Below, piece after piece: positions 54,162 through 63,650 of a stretch of DNA of 64,000 bases (position 1 is the first letter of the stretch; every line of letters begins with the position of its first letter). The position numbers and the translations under genes are program-made. Under the pieces are notes generated by a model. The model was given only the letters and a program-made list of their open reading frames with translations. It was not told where the DNA came from and made no database searches. Origin of the DNA: Desulfobaculum xiamenense. Its GTDB lineage: Bacteria > Desulfobacterota > Desulfovibrionia > Desulfovibrionales > Desulfovibrionaceae. The stretch covers positions 1,407,019 to 1,471,018 of the forward strand of contig NZ_JAATJA010000001.1 in NCBI RefSeq assembly GCF_011927665.1, in the 5' to 3' direction.

Positions 54162-55655
54162 CTAATACCCTCCGAAGACCATGATGAAGTTCAGAAACGT
54201 CTCGGGATACAGGCCGAGAAACACGCTGATGGCGGCGGTCAGGCACAGAGGCACGACCATCGTCGGCGGGGCCTCGGTCAGTTGCGCCACCGCTGCGGCA
54301 TCCTTCGGCTTGCCGAAGAAGGCCTTGAAGGTGATGGGCGCGAAGTAGCCCGCGTTCAGCAGCGTCGAGGCGAGCAGCGCACACAGCAGCACCATGCGGT
54401 TGATGTCCACGGCACCGTTGATCATGTACCACTTGCTCACGAATCCGCAGACCGGCGGCACGCCGATCATGGACAGCGAGGCGACTGCAAACGCTCCGTA
54501 GGTCCACGGCATGCGCCGTCCGAAGCCGCCCATCTCGCTGATCTTCTTGGTGTGGCTGACCACGTAGATAGCGCCAGCCCCCATGAAGAGCGTGATCTTG
54601 GAAAAGGCGTGGTGGGCGATGTGGGCCAATCCGCCCTGCACGGCCAGCGGAGTCAGCATGCACACGCCGATGACGATGTAGGACAACTGGCTCACCGTGG
54701 AGTAGGCCAGCCGGGCCTTGATGTCGTCCTTGGTCAGCGCGATGAGCGAGGCGGCCACGATGGTGAACGCCGCGAGGTAGGCCGTGGGGATGCCGAGGAA
54801 CAGCTTGTCCATGACATCCACGCCGAAGCCCGAGAGCACCACGCGCGACACGGAGAACACGCCCGCCTTGACCACCGCCACCGCGTGCAGCAATGCCGAG
54901 ACCGGTGTGGGTGCGACCATCGCCGAGGGCAGCCAGTTGTGGAACGGCATGAGCGCCGCCTTGGCCAGACCGGCTATGTAGAGGACATAGGTCACGGTGA
55001 CCGCCACCGGATGCTCGGCCACCACCTGCGCCGGGAACATGCCCTGCACCACGTCGCCGAGGTGGAAGTCCAGCGTTCCACACAGCACGTAGGTCATGAC
55101 CATGGCGGGCAGGAAGAAGAGCTTCGAAGTGCCGATGAGGTACACGAAGTACTTGCGCGCGCCCTCGAAGGCCTCGTCATCCTGATGATGGGCGACCAGC
55201 GGGTAGGTGAACACCGAGATGATCTCGTAAAAGAGATACAGGGTGAATACGTTGGCGCTCATGGCCACGCCCACCGCGCCGAAGATGGCGATGGCGAAGC
55301 AGAAGTAGTAGCGCGTCTGCGCGTGCTCGTTGAGCGAGCGCATGTAGCCGATGTTGTAGCTCGTGACCCAGAACCACAGGAATGTGGCGACGAGTCCGAA
55401 GATGAGCGTCAGCCCGTCCACGCAGAACTTCACGTAGATGCCGTCGAGCAGCGTGAACATGGTGAGCGTCCATATCTTGCCCGCCATGACAGCCGGGATG
55501 AAGCTCAACATGCTGACGAAGGCCACGATCGCCGCGACGAAACTCACGCCCTCGCGCGCGTTCTCGTCGCTACGCATGAACCAGATCAGGAACGGCGCGA
55601 CGAACGTGGCCGCGAGCGGTATCAGAAGGCGATAGCTTTCAATGTACTCTGGCAT
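54162..55655 (-). CDS. nuoL: NuoL/MrpA-type antiporter-like subunit
   Basis: 497 residues with ~14 helices. The signature A-L-M-P-F-H-N-W-L-P-S-A-M-V-A-P-T-P-V-S-A and HAVAVVKAGVFSV identifies the NuoL/MrpA branch. It is shorter than typical NuoL (~610), because the C-terminal lateral-helix extension is absent. It pumps ions at the distal end of the membrane arm. It lies four bases after nuoK and starts in a well-spaced ribosome-site context. Confidence 0.88.
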   Translation of the reverse strand: MPEYIESYRLLIPLAATFVAPFLIWFMRSDENAREGVSFVAAIVAFVSMLSFIPAVMAGKIWTLTMFTLLDGIYVKFCVDGLTLIFGLVATFLWFWVTSYNIGYMRSLNEHAQTRYYFCFAIAIFGAVGVAMSANVFTLYLFYEIISVFTYPLVAHHQDDEAFEGARKYFVYLIGTSKLFFLPAMVMTYVLCGTLDFHLGDVVQGMFPAQVVAEHPVAVTVTYVLYIAGLAKAALMPFHNWLPSAMVAPTPVSALLHAVAVVKAGVFSVSRVVLSGFGVDVMDKLFLGIPTAYLAAFTIVAASLIALTKDDIKARLAYSTVSQLSYIVIGVCMLTPLAVQGGLAHIAHHAFSKITLFMGAGAIYVVSHTKKISEMGGFGRRMPWTYGAFAVASLSMIGVPPVCGFVSKWYMINGAVDINRMVLLCALLASTLLNAGYFAPITFKAFFGKPKDAAAVAQLTEAPPTMVVPLCLTAAISVFLGLYPETFLNFIMVFGGY

Positions 55656-55659
55656 GTGA

Positions 55660-55968
55660 CTACCCCTTCAGATCGGAGATTTCCTGGCTGCCTTCGGTGC
55701 CGAAGCGCTTGGCCACCACCAGGATGATGGCCAGCACGAGGGTCGCCTCCGCGGCGGCCAGTCCCATGACGAGCAGTGTGGACAGCTGCGCCAGCGTCGC
55801 GGACGCGGGGGTCAGCTGCCCCGCGGCGACGATGGACAGCCCCGCGCCATTGAGCATGAGTTCCACGCAGATGAGCATCCCGACGAGGCTCCTGCGATGG
55901 ATGATGCCGAAAAGGCCGATGCCCAGAAGCGCGAGTGCCACCAACTGATACAGAACGAGCGGGGTCAT
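55660..55968 (-). CDS. nuoK: Complex I subunit K
   Basis: 102 residues, three helices, ATG 55968 with AGGAGGAGAGG upstream. NuoK features are two buried Glu in the V-E-L-M-L-N-G and A-A-E-A-T-L segments used in ion coupling. It overlaps nuoJ by four bases. Confidence 0.95.
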   Translation of the reverse strand: MTPLVLYQLVALALLGIGLFGIIHRRSLVGMLICVELMLNGAGLSIVAAGQLTPASATLAQLSTLLVMGLAAAEATLVLAIILVVAKRFGTEGSQEISDLKG

Positions 55969-56480
55969 CTGCCTCTCCTCCTCTCCCACGCCAGCAGCAC
56001 CGCGCCGGCCATGGCAACCAGCAGCACCGCCGAGATGAGTTCGAACGCCAGAACGTAGTCCTCCATGAGCGCCCGCCCCAGTTCCTGAATGCCCACTTCC
56101 TTCGGCATGCCGATGGAGACCTGCGGCGCCTTTACGCAGATGAAGGCGAGAATCGCCGCCGGGGCTATTCCGGCAAGGAAGGCCAGACCGGCCTGCCGTG
56201 GCCCGCGGCTCTCGTATTCCTCGCCCCCGACCGGTGCGCGGGTGAGCATGATGGCGAAGAAGATAAGGATGACCACCGCGCCCACATAGATGAGCAACTG
56301 CATAAGCGCGATGAATGGCGCGTTGAGGACCAAATAGAGGCCGGCCACGCCGAACATGGTCAGCACCAGCCCAACCATGGCCCGAACCAGATTCCGCGCC
56401 AGGACCGCCATGAAGGCCCCGGCCAGAATGACCAGTACGTACAGGGCGAAGAGAAGCTTGGCTAAGATAACCGTTTCCAT
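55965..56480 (-). CDS. nuoJ: Complex I subunit J
   Basis: 171 residues, five helices. It includes the conserved Y-V-G-A-V-V-I-L-I-F-F segment whose helix rotates during coupling. It forms part of the membrane arm near the quinone chamber. It overlaps nuoK by four bases and lies 78 bases after nuoI. Confidence 0.95.
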   Translation of the reverse strand: METVILAKLLFALYVLVILAGAFMAVLARNLVRAMVGLVLTMFGVAGLYLVLNAPFIALMQLLIYVGAVVILIFFAIMLTRAPVGGEEYESRGPRQAGLAFLAGIAPAAILAFICVKAPQVSIGMPKEVGIQELGRALMEDYVLAFELISAVLLVAMAGAVLLAWERRRGR

Positions 56481-56558
56481 CGAGTGTCAGGCCTTCCTCT
56501 GTTGTGCGCGCGGCGCGCGCGTTGGTTGACTCGTTGCCGGAACGCCGGGCATCCGGAC

Positions 56559-57116
56559 CTATCTGTCGCCCTCGCCCTCTCCGGCCTGCTCGCGCAGGCG
56601 CGCCAGCAGGTCGTAGACGAAGTCGTCCTGACTGTATCCTGCGATGTACACGTCATTCGAAAAACGGATGGACTTGACGGGACAGACCTCGACGCAGGTG
56701 CCGCACAGGCTGCACAGGTTGTAGTTCAGCTTCCAGCGCGACGGCGTCTTGGCCGGTTTGGCCATGGGCGGGGCCTTCTTTTCCCCCACCTCGCCGAGCA
56801 TCTCCTTGGGTGCGTCCGCGCTCGCGCGGGCGGGCTCCTTGGGTTCCTTCTGCTTGACCACCGTGATGCAGCCCGAGGGGCAGCTCGTCACGCACAGCAT
56901 GCAGCAGATGCAGCGCGGAACCGCAGGCTCCTTGGGCTTGCCCACCAGTTCGATGTGTCCGTGATAGGTCTCAATGTTGTCCACGGTCTTACGGGGGTAG
57001 TGGATAGTCAGCTGCGGGCTGACGTAGTTCTTCCCCGTCACCTTCAGACCGACCACCAGACTCCACAGTCCCTTCACGGTGTCGCTTACGGCCTTCACGG
57101 TCTTGCACGCGTTCAT
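56559..57116 (-). CDS. nuoI: Complex I subunit I, two-cluster ferredoxin
   Basis: 185 residues with two 4Fe-4S motifs, CICCMLCVTSCP (~68-79) and CSLCGTCVEVCP (~137-148). A Lys/Pro/Ala-rich insert of ~45 residues separates them, longer than in canonical NuoI. It carries N6a/N6b electrons to NuoB. Without NuoEFG, it or NuoB is the likely point of electron entry from ferredoxin. Confidence 0.93.
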   Translation of the reverse strand: MNACKTVKAVSDTVKGLWSLVVGLKVTGKNYVSPQLTIHYPRKTVDNIETYHGHIELVGKPKEPAVPRCICCMLCVTSCPSGCITVVKQKEPKEPARASADAPKEMLGEVGEKKAPPMAKPAKTPSRWKLNYNLCSLCGTCVEVCPVKSIRFSNDVYIAGYSQDDFVYDLLARLREQAGEGEGDR

Positions 57117-57171
57117 TGGCTAGGCACCCTCGCTCTGTCTTCGCCGTCCGAAGGGGCGGCGGGTGTTGCGA

Positions 57172-58179
57172 CTAGACGTAGTAATTGATGGAAAAGAGCT
57201 TCACCAACGCGGCCGTGACCAGCAGGTTCAGGATGGCCAACGGAATGAGCCACTTCCACGCGATGTTCAGAAGCTGGTCGAAGCGCACGCGGGGGTAGGT
57301 CCACCGGAACCACATCATCACGAAGATGAGGGCGTAGACCTTGAGGAGGAACCACCACCAGCCGTCCGCCACCGGTCCCCGCCAACCGCCGAGGAACAAG
57401 GCGGCGGCCACGCCGCACACCACGATCATGTTCGCGTACTCGGCGAGGAAGAACAGGCCGAAGCCCATACCCGAGTATTCCGTGTGGAAGCCAGCCGTCA
57501 GTTCCGACTCCGCCTCGGGCAGGTCGAAGGGTGCGCGGTTGGTTTCCGCCACGGCGCAGGTGAAGTAGATGATGAACGCCAGCGGCTGCGATGCGCCGAG
57601 CCACTCCCACGGCCAGCTGCCCTGCGCTTCCACCACGGTGGACAGGTTCAGGGTGCCGGTCATAAACACCACGGTAAGCACCGAAATCAGGAGCGGAATC
57701 TCATAGGCCACGCTCTGGGACACGGCACGCGCCGCGCCGAGGATCGACCACTTGTTGTTGGATGCCCATCCAGCCAGACACAGCGACAGCACGCCGATGC
57801 CGGAGAAGGCGAGGATAAGCAGGATGCCGAGGTCCAGCTTCTGCACCACAAGGATGTCGCCCCACGGAATGGGCAGAAGCGTCACGAACACGGGCAGGAA
57901 GGCCAGAAACGGCGCGGTCCAGTAGAGCATCTTGTCCGCGCCCTCGGGCACGAAGATCTGCTTGGCGATGAGCTTCACCGCGTCGGCCACGGTCTGGAGC
58001 AGTCCGTACGGGCCGACCTCGAACGGGCCGGGACGCCGCTGGAAATGGCCCGCCACCTTGCGCTCCATCCACACCAGCAGGACGGCGTTCACGCCGACGA
58101 ATGCGGCCAGACACACCAACCCCACCACGATCTGGAAAAGCTGGAGGGGCACGCCGTAGATCATGTTGGCGGTACTCAT
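57172..58179 (-). CDS. nuoH: Complex I subunit H
   Basis: 335 residues with eight helices. Conserved segments near the quinone site are LVWMERKVAGHFQRRPGP, E-T-N-R-A-P-F-D-L-P-E-A-E-S-E-L and F-H-T-E-Y-S. It forms the quinone chamber with NuoD and NuoB. It overlaps nuoD by four bases. Confidence 0.96.
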   Translation of the reverse strand: MSTANMIYGVPLQLFQIVVGLVCLAAFVGVNAVLLVWMERKVAGHFQRRPGPFEVGPYGLLQTVADAVKLIAKQIFVPEGADKMLYWTAPFLAFLPVFVTLLPIPWGDILVVQKLDLGILLILAFSGIGVLSLCLAGWASNNKWSILGAARAVSQSVAYEIPLLISVLTVVFMTGTLNLSTVVEAQGSWPWEWLGASQPLAFIIYFTCAVAETNRAPFDLPEAESELTAGFHTEYSGMGFGLFFLAEYANMIVVCGVAAALFLGGWRGPVADGWWWFLLKVYALIFVMMWFRWTYPRVRFDQLLNIAWKWLIPLAILNLLVTAALVKLFSINYYV

Positions 58180-59342
58180 CTGTCGATCTCCGGGATGACG
58201 AGGTCAAGACTTCCGAGAATGGACACGGCGTCCGCGAGCATCGTGCCCGTAGCCAACTCCGCGAACAGGCTCAGATTGCAGTAGCCGGGGGCGCGCAGCT
58301 TGATGCGGTAGGGCGTCTTGCTGCCATCGCTCGCGACGTAGATGCCGATCTTTCCGCGTGCGCCCTCGGTGGCGGCGTAGCATTCGCCAGCGGGGGCCTT
58401 GAAGTTGGGCTTTGGGGCCTTCTTGGAGATATGCTTGCCGTCCGCGCCGGGCAGTTGATCCAGAGCCTGCTCGATGATGCGCATGCTCTGCTCCATCTCC
58501 TCCATGCGCACCAGATAGCGGGCCATGGCGTCGCAACCGTGCTCCACGGGAATGCGGAAATCGAAGCGGTCGTAGATAGAGTACGGCTCGTCGCGGCGGC
58601 AGTCGTAGTCGATGCCGGACCCACGGCACACAGGACCGGTCGCGCCGTAGCGCCTGCACATGTCCTTGTCGATGATGCCGATGCCCTCGACGCGCTTGCG
58701 CAGGATGATGTTTTCGGTGACGAGATCGCGGTACATGGGGAAACGCTCGCGCTCGTAGCGAATGAAGTCCCGCACGCCCTGTACGAAGGCTTCGCTCACG
58801 TCCGCCTTCACCCCGCCGAAACGGTGATAGCAGTAGGTCAGCCGCGAGCCGGTGGGTTCCTGAAGCAGGTCCAGGATGATCTCACGATCCGCGAAGGCGT
58901 ACATGATGGGGGTAAACGCGCCGAGGTCGAGGAGATAGGCCCCCCACCACAAGAGATGCGAGGAAATGCGGTTGAGTTCCGTGGCGATGACGCGCAGATA
59001 CTCGGCGCGCTCGGGCACCTCGATCTCCGCCAGCCGCTCCACGGCGAGCACGTAGGTGTGCCCCCAGCCCATGGCGTGCAGGTAGTCCGTCCGGCCCATG
59101 TTGGGCAGGAACTGCCACCAGCTCTTTGTTTCGCCCATCTTCTCGTGCATGCGATGGATGTAGCCGAGTACCGGCTCCGCCCTGCGGATGTACTCGCCCT
59201 CCAGTTCGCAGATGATGCGCAAAACGCCGTGGGTGGAGGGATGCTGCGGTCCCATGTTGATGATCATGGTCCCGCTGTCCGGCCCCTGCTCGAAGTGCCG
59301 GCAGTAGGAATCCCCCTGAAGTCTTTCGTCAAGCTTGAGCAT
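58176..59342 (-). CDS. nuoD: Complex I subunit D
   Basis: 388 residues: MGPQHPSTHGVLR start of the core fold, with the quinone-site His of G-P-Q-H-P-S-T-H-G. Related to [NiFe] hydrogenase large subunit, but the Cys pairs for nickel are absent. It holds the quinone pocket with NuoB. It overlaps nuoH by four bases and lies 71 bases after nuoC, which is encoded separately (not a CD fusion). Confidence 0.96.
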   Translation of the reverse strand: MLKLDERLQGDSYCRHFEQGPDSGTMIINMGPQHPSTHGVLRIICELEGEYIRRAEPVLGYIHRMHEKMGETKSWWQFLPNMGRTDYLHAMGWGHTYVLAVERLAEIEVPERAEYLRVIATELNRISSHLLWWGAYLLDLGAFTPIMYAFADREIILDLLQEPTGSRLTYCYHRFGGVKADVSEAFVQGVRDFIRYERERFPMYRDLVTENIILRKRVEGIGIIDKDMCRRYGATGPVCRGSGIDYDCRRDEPYSIYDRFDFRIPVEHGCDAMARYLVRMEEMEQSMRIIEQALDQLPGADGKHISKKAPKPNFKAPAGECYAATEGARGKIGIYVASDGSKTPYRIKLRAPGYCNLSLFAELATGTMLADAVSILGSLDLVIPEIDR

Positions 59343-59413
59343 ATGGCGTCATCCTCTTTCGGCGCGCCGTGCGGCCCGCCAAGGTTTCGGAACGCTCCTT
59401 CGCAGGTCCGGCC

Positions 59414-60010
59414 CTAGGCCTCCTCGCCGTCCTCTCCGGCGGCCCCTTCGGCGTCGGACTCGGCGGCCTTTTCCGCAGCCTGTTCAGCGGCGAGCCGGGC
59501 GGCCTCGCGGTGCTCCTCCATGGCCCGCACCACGGGATGATCCGCCGCGCAGTGCACGAGGTCCGTGAAGCTGAACACGTCGAGCATGGACACCCGCTTG
59601 GTAGCGTCCTTGACCAGCGGCTTCTCCTGCATGTCGTCGGGCAGCAGCAGACGGCTCGGATTGGGATTGCCCCGGAAAACCACCGGGTAGAAATCCATGC
59701 ATTCGCGCTCGTGCCACTCCGCGCCCTGATAGATACCCGCGATGGAGGGCAGCTCCGGCGCGTCGTGCGGGACGACGAGCTTGAGCGTGATGCGCCCGTG
59801 GCGCTCGTAGTGATCGAAATGATAGAGGACGACGTAACCTTCCTGCATGTCCATACAGGTCACGTCTTCGAGGAAGTACCCTTCGGCGAGGATGCGACGC
59901 ACCGCCGGGCGCAGCATGGTCGGCTCCAGCAGGATGCGCCAGTGCTGACCGGTGCGCACGGGGTCACACGCCGCGTTGCACACGCTCGTGAGGTCGTTGA
60001 GCCACTGCAT
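59414..60010 (-). CDS. nuoC: Complex I subunit C
   Basis: 198 residues: the 30-kDa subunit fold with H-E-R-E-C-M-D-F-Y-P and V-F-R-G-N-P signature. The C-terminal ~30 residues are an Ala/Glu-rich tail (AAEQAAEKAAESDAEGAAGE) that is a lineage-specific addition. Two bases from nuoB. Confidence 0.93.
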   Translation of the reverse strand: MQWLNDLTSVCNAACDPVRTGQHWRILLEPTMLRPAVRRILAEGYFLEDVTCMDMQEGYVVLYHFDHYERHGRITLKLVVPHDAPELPSIAGIYQGAEWHERECMDFYPVVFRGNPNPSRLLLPDDMQEKPLVKDATKRVSMLDVFSFTDLVHCAADHPVVRAMEEHREAARLAAEQAAEKAAESDAEGAAGEDGEEA

Positions 60011-60012
60011 GC

Positions 60013-60546
60013 CTAGACCCCCTTGCCGGACTGCGGTTCAGGCCACCAGCGGCGACCGGTAATCTTCTCCTGCAACTCGAAGAGCCCTTCCAGCAGGCCC
60101 TCGGGCCGCGGCGGACAACCCGGGACGTACACATCCACGGGAATGAGCTTGTCCACGCCCTCGACGATGCCGTACTGCCCCTTGAACTTGAACGGACCGC
60201 CGGAAATGGCGCAGTTGCCCATGGCGATGACGTACTTGGGCGCGGGCATCTGCTCGTAGAGCCGGACCACTGCCGGGGCCATCTTCAGGGACACCGTGCC
60301 CGCCACGATCATCAAATCCGACTGGCGCGGCGATGGCCGGAAGACCTCCGCGCCGAAGCGCGAGATGTCGAATCGCGCCATGCCCACGGCCATCATCTCG
60401 ATGGCGCAGCAGGCCAGTCCGAAGGTCATGGGCCACAACGACATGGCCCGACAGACGTCCAGAATCTTGTTGGAAAGCTGCAGATTGACCAGTGGCGGCT
60501 CCACTGCCGTCTGCGCCTTCGTCAGAACGAAATCTTCCGCGGCCAT
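60013..60546 (-). CDS. nuoB: Complex I subunit B (cluster N2)
   Basis: 177 residues from the ATG at 60546 (AAGGGG upstream). The N2 ligands are in C-C-A-I-E, G-N-C-A-I-S and G-C-P-P-R. Last electron carrier before quinone. It overlaps nuoA by 25 bases. Confidence 0.96.
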   Translation of the reverse strand: MAAEDFVLTKAQTAVEPPLVNLQLSNKILDVCRAMSLWPMTFGLACCAIEMMAVGMARFDISRFGAEVFRPSPRQSDLMIVAGTVSLKMAPAVVRLYEQMPAPKYVIAMGNCAISGGPFKFKGQYGIVEGVDKLIPVDVYVPGCPPRPEGLLEGLFELQEKITGRRWWPEPQSGKGV

Positions 60547-60905
60547 TCGAACACCCCTTTCTTCCAGAAGTAGACGCAGCCAAGCGCCAGAACGACGATG
60601 AATATGGTGACCTTGATGAAGGGCCACCATCCGAAGCTGAATGGATAGTGAGCGGCGACGGGGAACAGGTAGAGGACGTCCACGTCAAAGGCGAGGAAGA
60701 GCAGCGCGTAGACGTAGTAGTTGATGCCGAAGCGTATCCAGTTGGGCGAGCCGTACGGCTGCATGCCGCATTCGTACGGCAGTCCGATGGCGCCCTCCTT
60801 CACCTTTGGGGCGAGGATGAGCGAGCCGAGCACCGGACCGGCTGCGAAGACGAGGCCGAAAAGAATGGCCAGAAGAATTGCCAGGTTCAACCATGTAAAG
60901 ACCAT
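60522..60905 (-). CDS. nuoA: Complex I subunit A
   Basis: 127 residues, three helices, with the Y-E-C-G motif and [15 protein letters not shown]. First gene of the 13-gene minus-strand operon. The long divergent region upstream holds its promoter. Confidence 0.95.
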   Translation of the reverse strand: MVFTWLNLAILLAILFGLVFAAGPVLGSLILAPKVKEGAIGLPYECGMQPYGSPNWIRFGINYYVYALLFLAFDVDVLYLFPVAAHYPFSFGWWPFIKVTIFIVVLALGCVYFWKKGVFEWPRKISF

Positions 60906-61432
60906 AGGCCGCTACTCCTTGTGGCTGTAACCTCTCTGGAAAGGAACTCGACGCACACGCACCACGCGCGTCTCACCCGGAACACTCCGAAATCGAATAT
61001 TTTTTCTCCAGGTTGATATGTCGAAACCACAATTGCACTCCAACTGTCAAGTTCCCGAACATTGACACTCCCTTCACAAACAAACAAACCCCTTTACAAC
61101 ACGATTCCGGTAACCTACGTTTCATGGTTTGCGCCATCTTATGATACCTACTGCATTACCTCATAGCACATCCATATGAATTCATCGTTTTTTGGCATTC
61201 CACCGCAGTCATCGCAATTCGCACGGCCAATCAGCGCAGCGCCTGCCCGGTTCGATGTGGCTGGCCCCGTCCGCAGAAATCCGGACTTTTGAAAATTTCT
61301 GGATTTTTTCATCACTTTTTTTCCAGCGAGCCCGCCAACCCCACACGGTCAGGAAATCCTTGCATCCGACCGCAGGAGCCTATACCTATTCCTGCGCTGA
61401 CAGCCGCACGCAGCATAACCAACCAAAACGCC
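60906..61432. other. Divergent promoter region nuoA/hdr-like
   Basis: About 525 bases, markedly AT-rich (61000-61330), between two divergent energy-metabolism operons. It holds a perfect TTGACA on the minus strand near 61046-61051 and T-tracts, but no matching -10 was fixed. Small open frames lack ribosome sites. No CRP-type site or riboswitch was found. Confidence 0.5.
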
Positions 61433-62728
61433 ATGAATGAATCGCAAAACAGCATTTCACTGAAAGACAAGGTCGCAGAACTGCTTCCCGAAGGTGGGCA
61501 TCTGAACATGTGCCTCACCTGCGGGCTGTGTTCTGCGGGCTGTCCGGCCTCCGGACTCGAAGGAATGGACCCGCGCAAGTTCCTGCGCATGGCCTCCCTT
61601 GGTCTGGACGAGGAAGTCACATCCACTGCGTGGGTGTGGATGTGCACCATGTGCCAGCGTTGCATGAGCGTCTGCCCCATGCAGATCGACATCCCGCAGC
61701 TGGTGTATCACGCCCGCGCCGCCTGGCCCGTGGACAAGCGCCCCAAGGGCATCGTCCGTTCCTGCCAGATGGCGCTCTCCACCCCCACCATGAGCGCCAT
61801 GGGCACCACGCCCGAGGACTTCCGCTTCGTGGTCGAGGATGTGCTGGAGGAAGTCCGCGAAAGCCAGCCTGGGCAGGAGAAGCTCGAAGCCCCGATCAAT
61901 CGCAAGGGTGCCTACTTCTTCGTCAACCAGAATTCGCGCGAGCCCGTCACCGAGCCCGAGGAGATGGTTCCCCTGTGGAAGATCCTCAACCTCGTCGGCG
62001 CGGACTGGACCTACTCCGACACCGGCTGGGCGGCCGAGAACTACTGCATGTTCGCCGCCAACGACGCCGCGTGGGAACAGAACGTCCGCACCAAGGTGGA
62101 CGCCGTACATGGGCTGGGCTGCAAGGTCTGGCTCAACACGGAGTGAGGACACGAATACTATGCAGTCCGGTCTGGACTGAAAAAATTCGGCATCAAAGCC
62201 AACTTCGAGCTGAGCAGCATCATCCCCTGGTATGCGCGGTGGATCCGCGAGGGTAAGCTGCCCGTCAGCTCGGAATGGAACAAGGACGCGAAGGTCACCT
62301 TCACCCTTCAGGACCCCTGCCAGATGGTGCGCAAGACCCTCGGCGACCCGCTCGCCGACGACCTGCGCTTCGTGGTCAAGTCCGTGGTGGGTGAGGAGAA
62401 TCTCATCGAGATGTGGCCCAACAGGGCCAACAACTATTGCTGCGGCGGCGGCGGAGGATTCCTCCAGTCAGGCTACACCGAGGCGCGACACGCCTACGGC
62501 AGAAAGAAGTTCGACCAGATCATGGCCACGGGGGCGAAGTACTGCATCACCCCCTGCCACAACTGCCACTCGCAGATCGAGGACCTTTCCCACCACTTCA
62601 AGGGTGGGTACAAGACCGTCCATCTCTGGACCCTCATCTGCCTCTCGCTTGGCATCCTCGGCGAGGACGAACGGAACTACCTTGGTCCCGACCTCGACGA
62701 ACTTGCCGATTGGCGATCGAACGACTGA
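61433..62728 (+). CDS. HdrD/DsrK-like iron-sulfur protein, selenocysteine at TGA 62144
   Basis: 431 residues if the in-frame TGA at 62144-62146 is read as selenocysteine (residue 238). Two ferredoxin motifs, CLTCGLCSAGCP (27-38) and CTMCQRCMSVCP (71-82), precede two CCG-type regions. The first is degenerate and contains N-T-E-Sec-G-H-E-Y, where the family has Cys in E-C-G-H. The second keeps DPC296, CC336-337 and PC375HNC378, the catalytic-cluster pattern of heterodisulfide reductases. A SECIS-like hairpin follows the TGA by 16 bases. The start ATG 61433 lacks a clear ribosome site. It is predicted to reduce a disulfide or persulfide with low-potential electrons, near the NuoEFG-less complex I. 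Confidence 0.85.
62144..62179 (+). promoter_or_regulatory. SECIS-like hairpin after TGA codon
   Basis: TGA followed by 16 bases and then CAGTCC-GGTCT-GGACTG: a perfect 6-base stem with a GGTCT apical loop, the same loop as the E. coli fdhF SECIS. Spacing matches bacterial SECIS elements, which lie directly downstream of the UGA. Confidence 0.75.
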
Positions 62729-62745
62729 TCGAGCACGCCATCCAC

Positions 62746-62776
62746 GGGGCGGAAGGACAACCTTCCGCCCCGTTTT
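62746..62776 (+). terminator. Rho-independent terminator
   Basis: GGGGCGGAAGG/CCTTCCGCCCC with an ACAA loop and GTTTTC tail, 18 bases after the Hdr-like gene. Confidence 0.9.
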
Positions 62777-62849
62777 CATTGCATCCCGATACGTTGCGGC
62801 CTTGCTCCCGCTTTGCGCGCATGCTATGCCTGCACGATGGAGGCGCACC

Positions 62850-63368
62850 ATGCAAAACGAACTCTCCATCCATGATGCCTGCTCGTCGATCATCTCCGTA
62901 CTGCACGAGTGCATTGGCGGCGCTGAAGAATCCGGAGCGTTCCTCGAACCCGGTCCGCACGGCCTTCTGCATGTTCTCGACGCCATCGACGCCGAACAGG
63001 CATCCCGTCCGTCCGCTGGAGCATCCGTCGCCACACATGCACTGCATGTCGCCTTCAGCCTCGACGTGTTCCTCGCATGGATTCGCGGCAACAACGCCAT
63101 CACCCCCGACTGGACGGCGAGTTGGGCGCAATCCGCCGTCACAGAGGAAGAGTGGAAAACCCTGCGCTCCCGCATCGCCATACAGGCCAGTCAACTTGAA
63201 GCGGCCATCGCCGCCCACGCGCCAGCGGACGCAAAGGCCTTGTGGGGCGCTCTAGGTGCGCTGGCGCACACCGCGTTCCACCTCGGTTGCATTCAAATCA
63301 AGGTGGATGCCCTGCTCGATGCGGATTCGCACCTCGAACTGGAGAAGGCGCCCCACCACCCCACGTGA
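62850..63368 (+). CDS. DinB/YfiT-like four-helix protein
   Basis: 172 residues, ATG 62850 with GGAGG six bases before. The helical segments with His at H-A-L-H-V-A-F-S, H-T-A-F-H-L-G-C fit the DinB superfamily metal-binding pattern. Members act as thiol-dependent metalloenzymes or are uncharacterised. Here the function is unknown; it stands alone between the Hdr-like gene and a molybdoenzyme gene. Confidence 0.65.
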   Translation: MQNELSIHDACSSIISVLHECIGGAEESGAFLEPGPHGLLHVLDAIDAEQASRPSAGASVATHALHVAFSLDVFLAWIRGNNAITPDWTASWAQSAVTEEEWKTLRSRIAIQASQLEAAIAAHAPADAKALWGALGALAHTAFHLGCIQIKVDALLDADSHLELEKAPHHPT

Positions 63369-63650
63369 TCAGGTCGGAGAGCCTGTCCCGCAGGCCAACG
63401 TCACGACTCCGACCGCATTCCCGCCGCAAATACGCTCGGCGAGGCGTGGAAATGGTTTTTTTCCGGCATGTTGCGCATACTAATCGTGAATGTTTTCACA
63501 AAAACTGATGGACCACTTGCGGAGTTTCACTCTGCACAGGTAGAAGAAAGGGATAGGCGATAATTGCAGAACGTCATGCAGGCCTTCCGCTTCCGGACAC
63601 CGACCCGCGGCGCGTCGCATACCGCCCGCACAGCGTCAGGAGAACGAACA
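63369..63650. other. Upstream region of molybdoenzyme gene
   Basis: About 280 bases, AT-rich in the middle, with the CRP-like site at 63485-63500. No gene was recognised in it. Confidence 0.45.
63485..63500. promoter_or_regulatory. CRP/FNR-type site
   Basis: CGTGA-ATGTTT-TCACA, one mismatch to TGTGA-N6-TCACA, 150 bases upstream of the molybdoenzyme start. Confidence 0.5.

Noticed and set aside
54027-55727. 566-codon plus-strand ORF opposite the NuoL-like gene
   Set aside because: Arg/His/Glu-rich shadow with no recognisable domain.
62144-62146. TGA as a true stop, with the gene as a pseudogene or two separate ORFs
   Set aside because: The downstream sequence stays in the same frame, retains all second-domain cysteines, and the stop sits at a conserved Cys with a SECIS-like hairpin after it.
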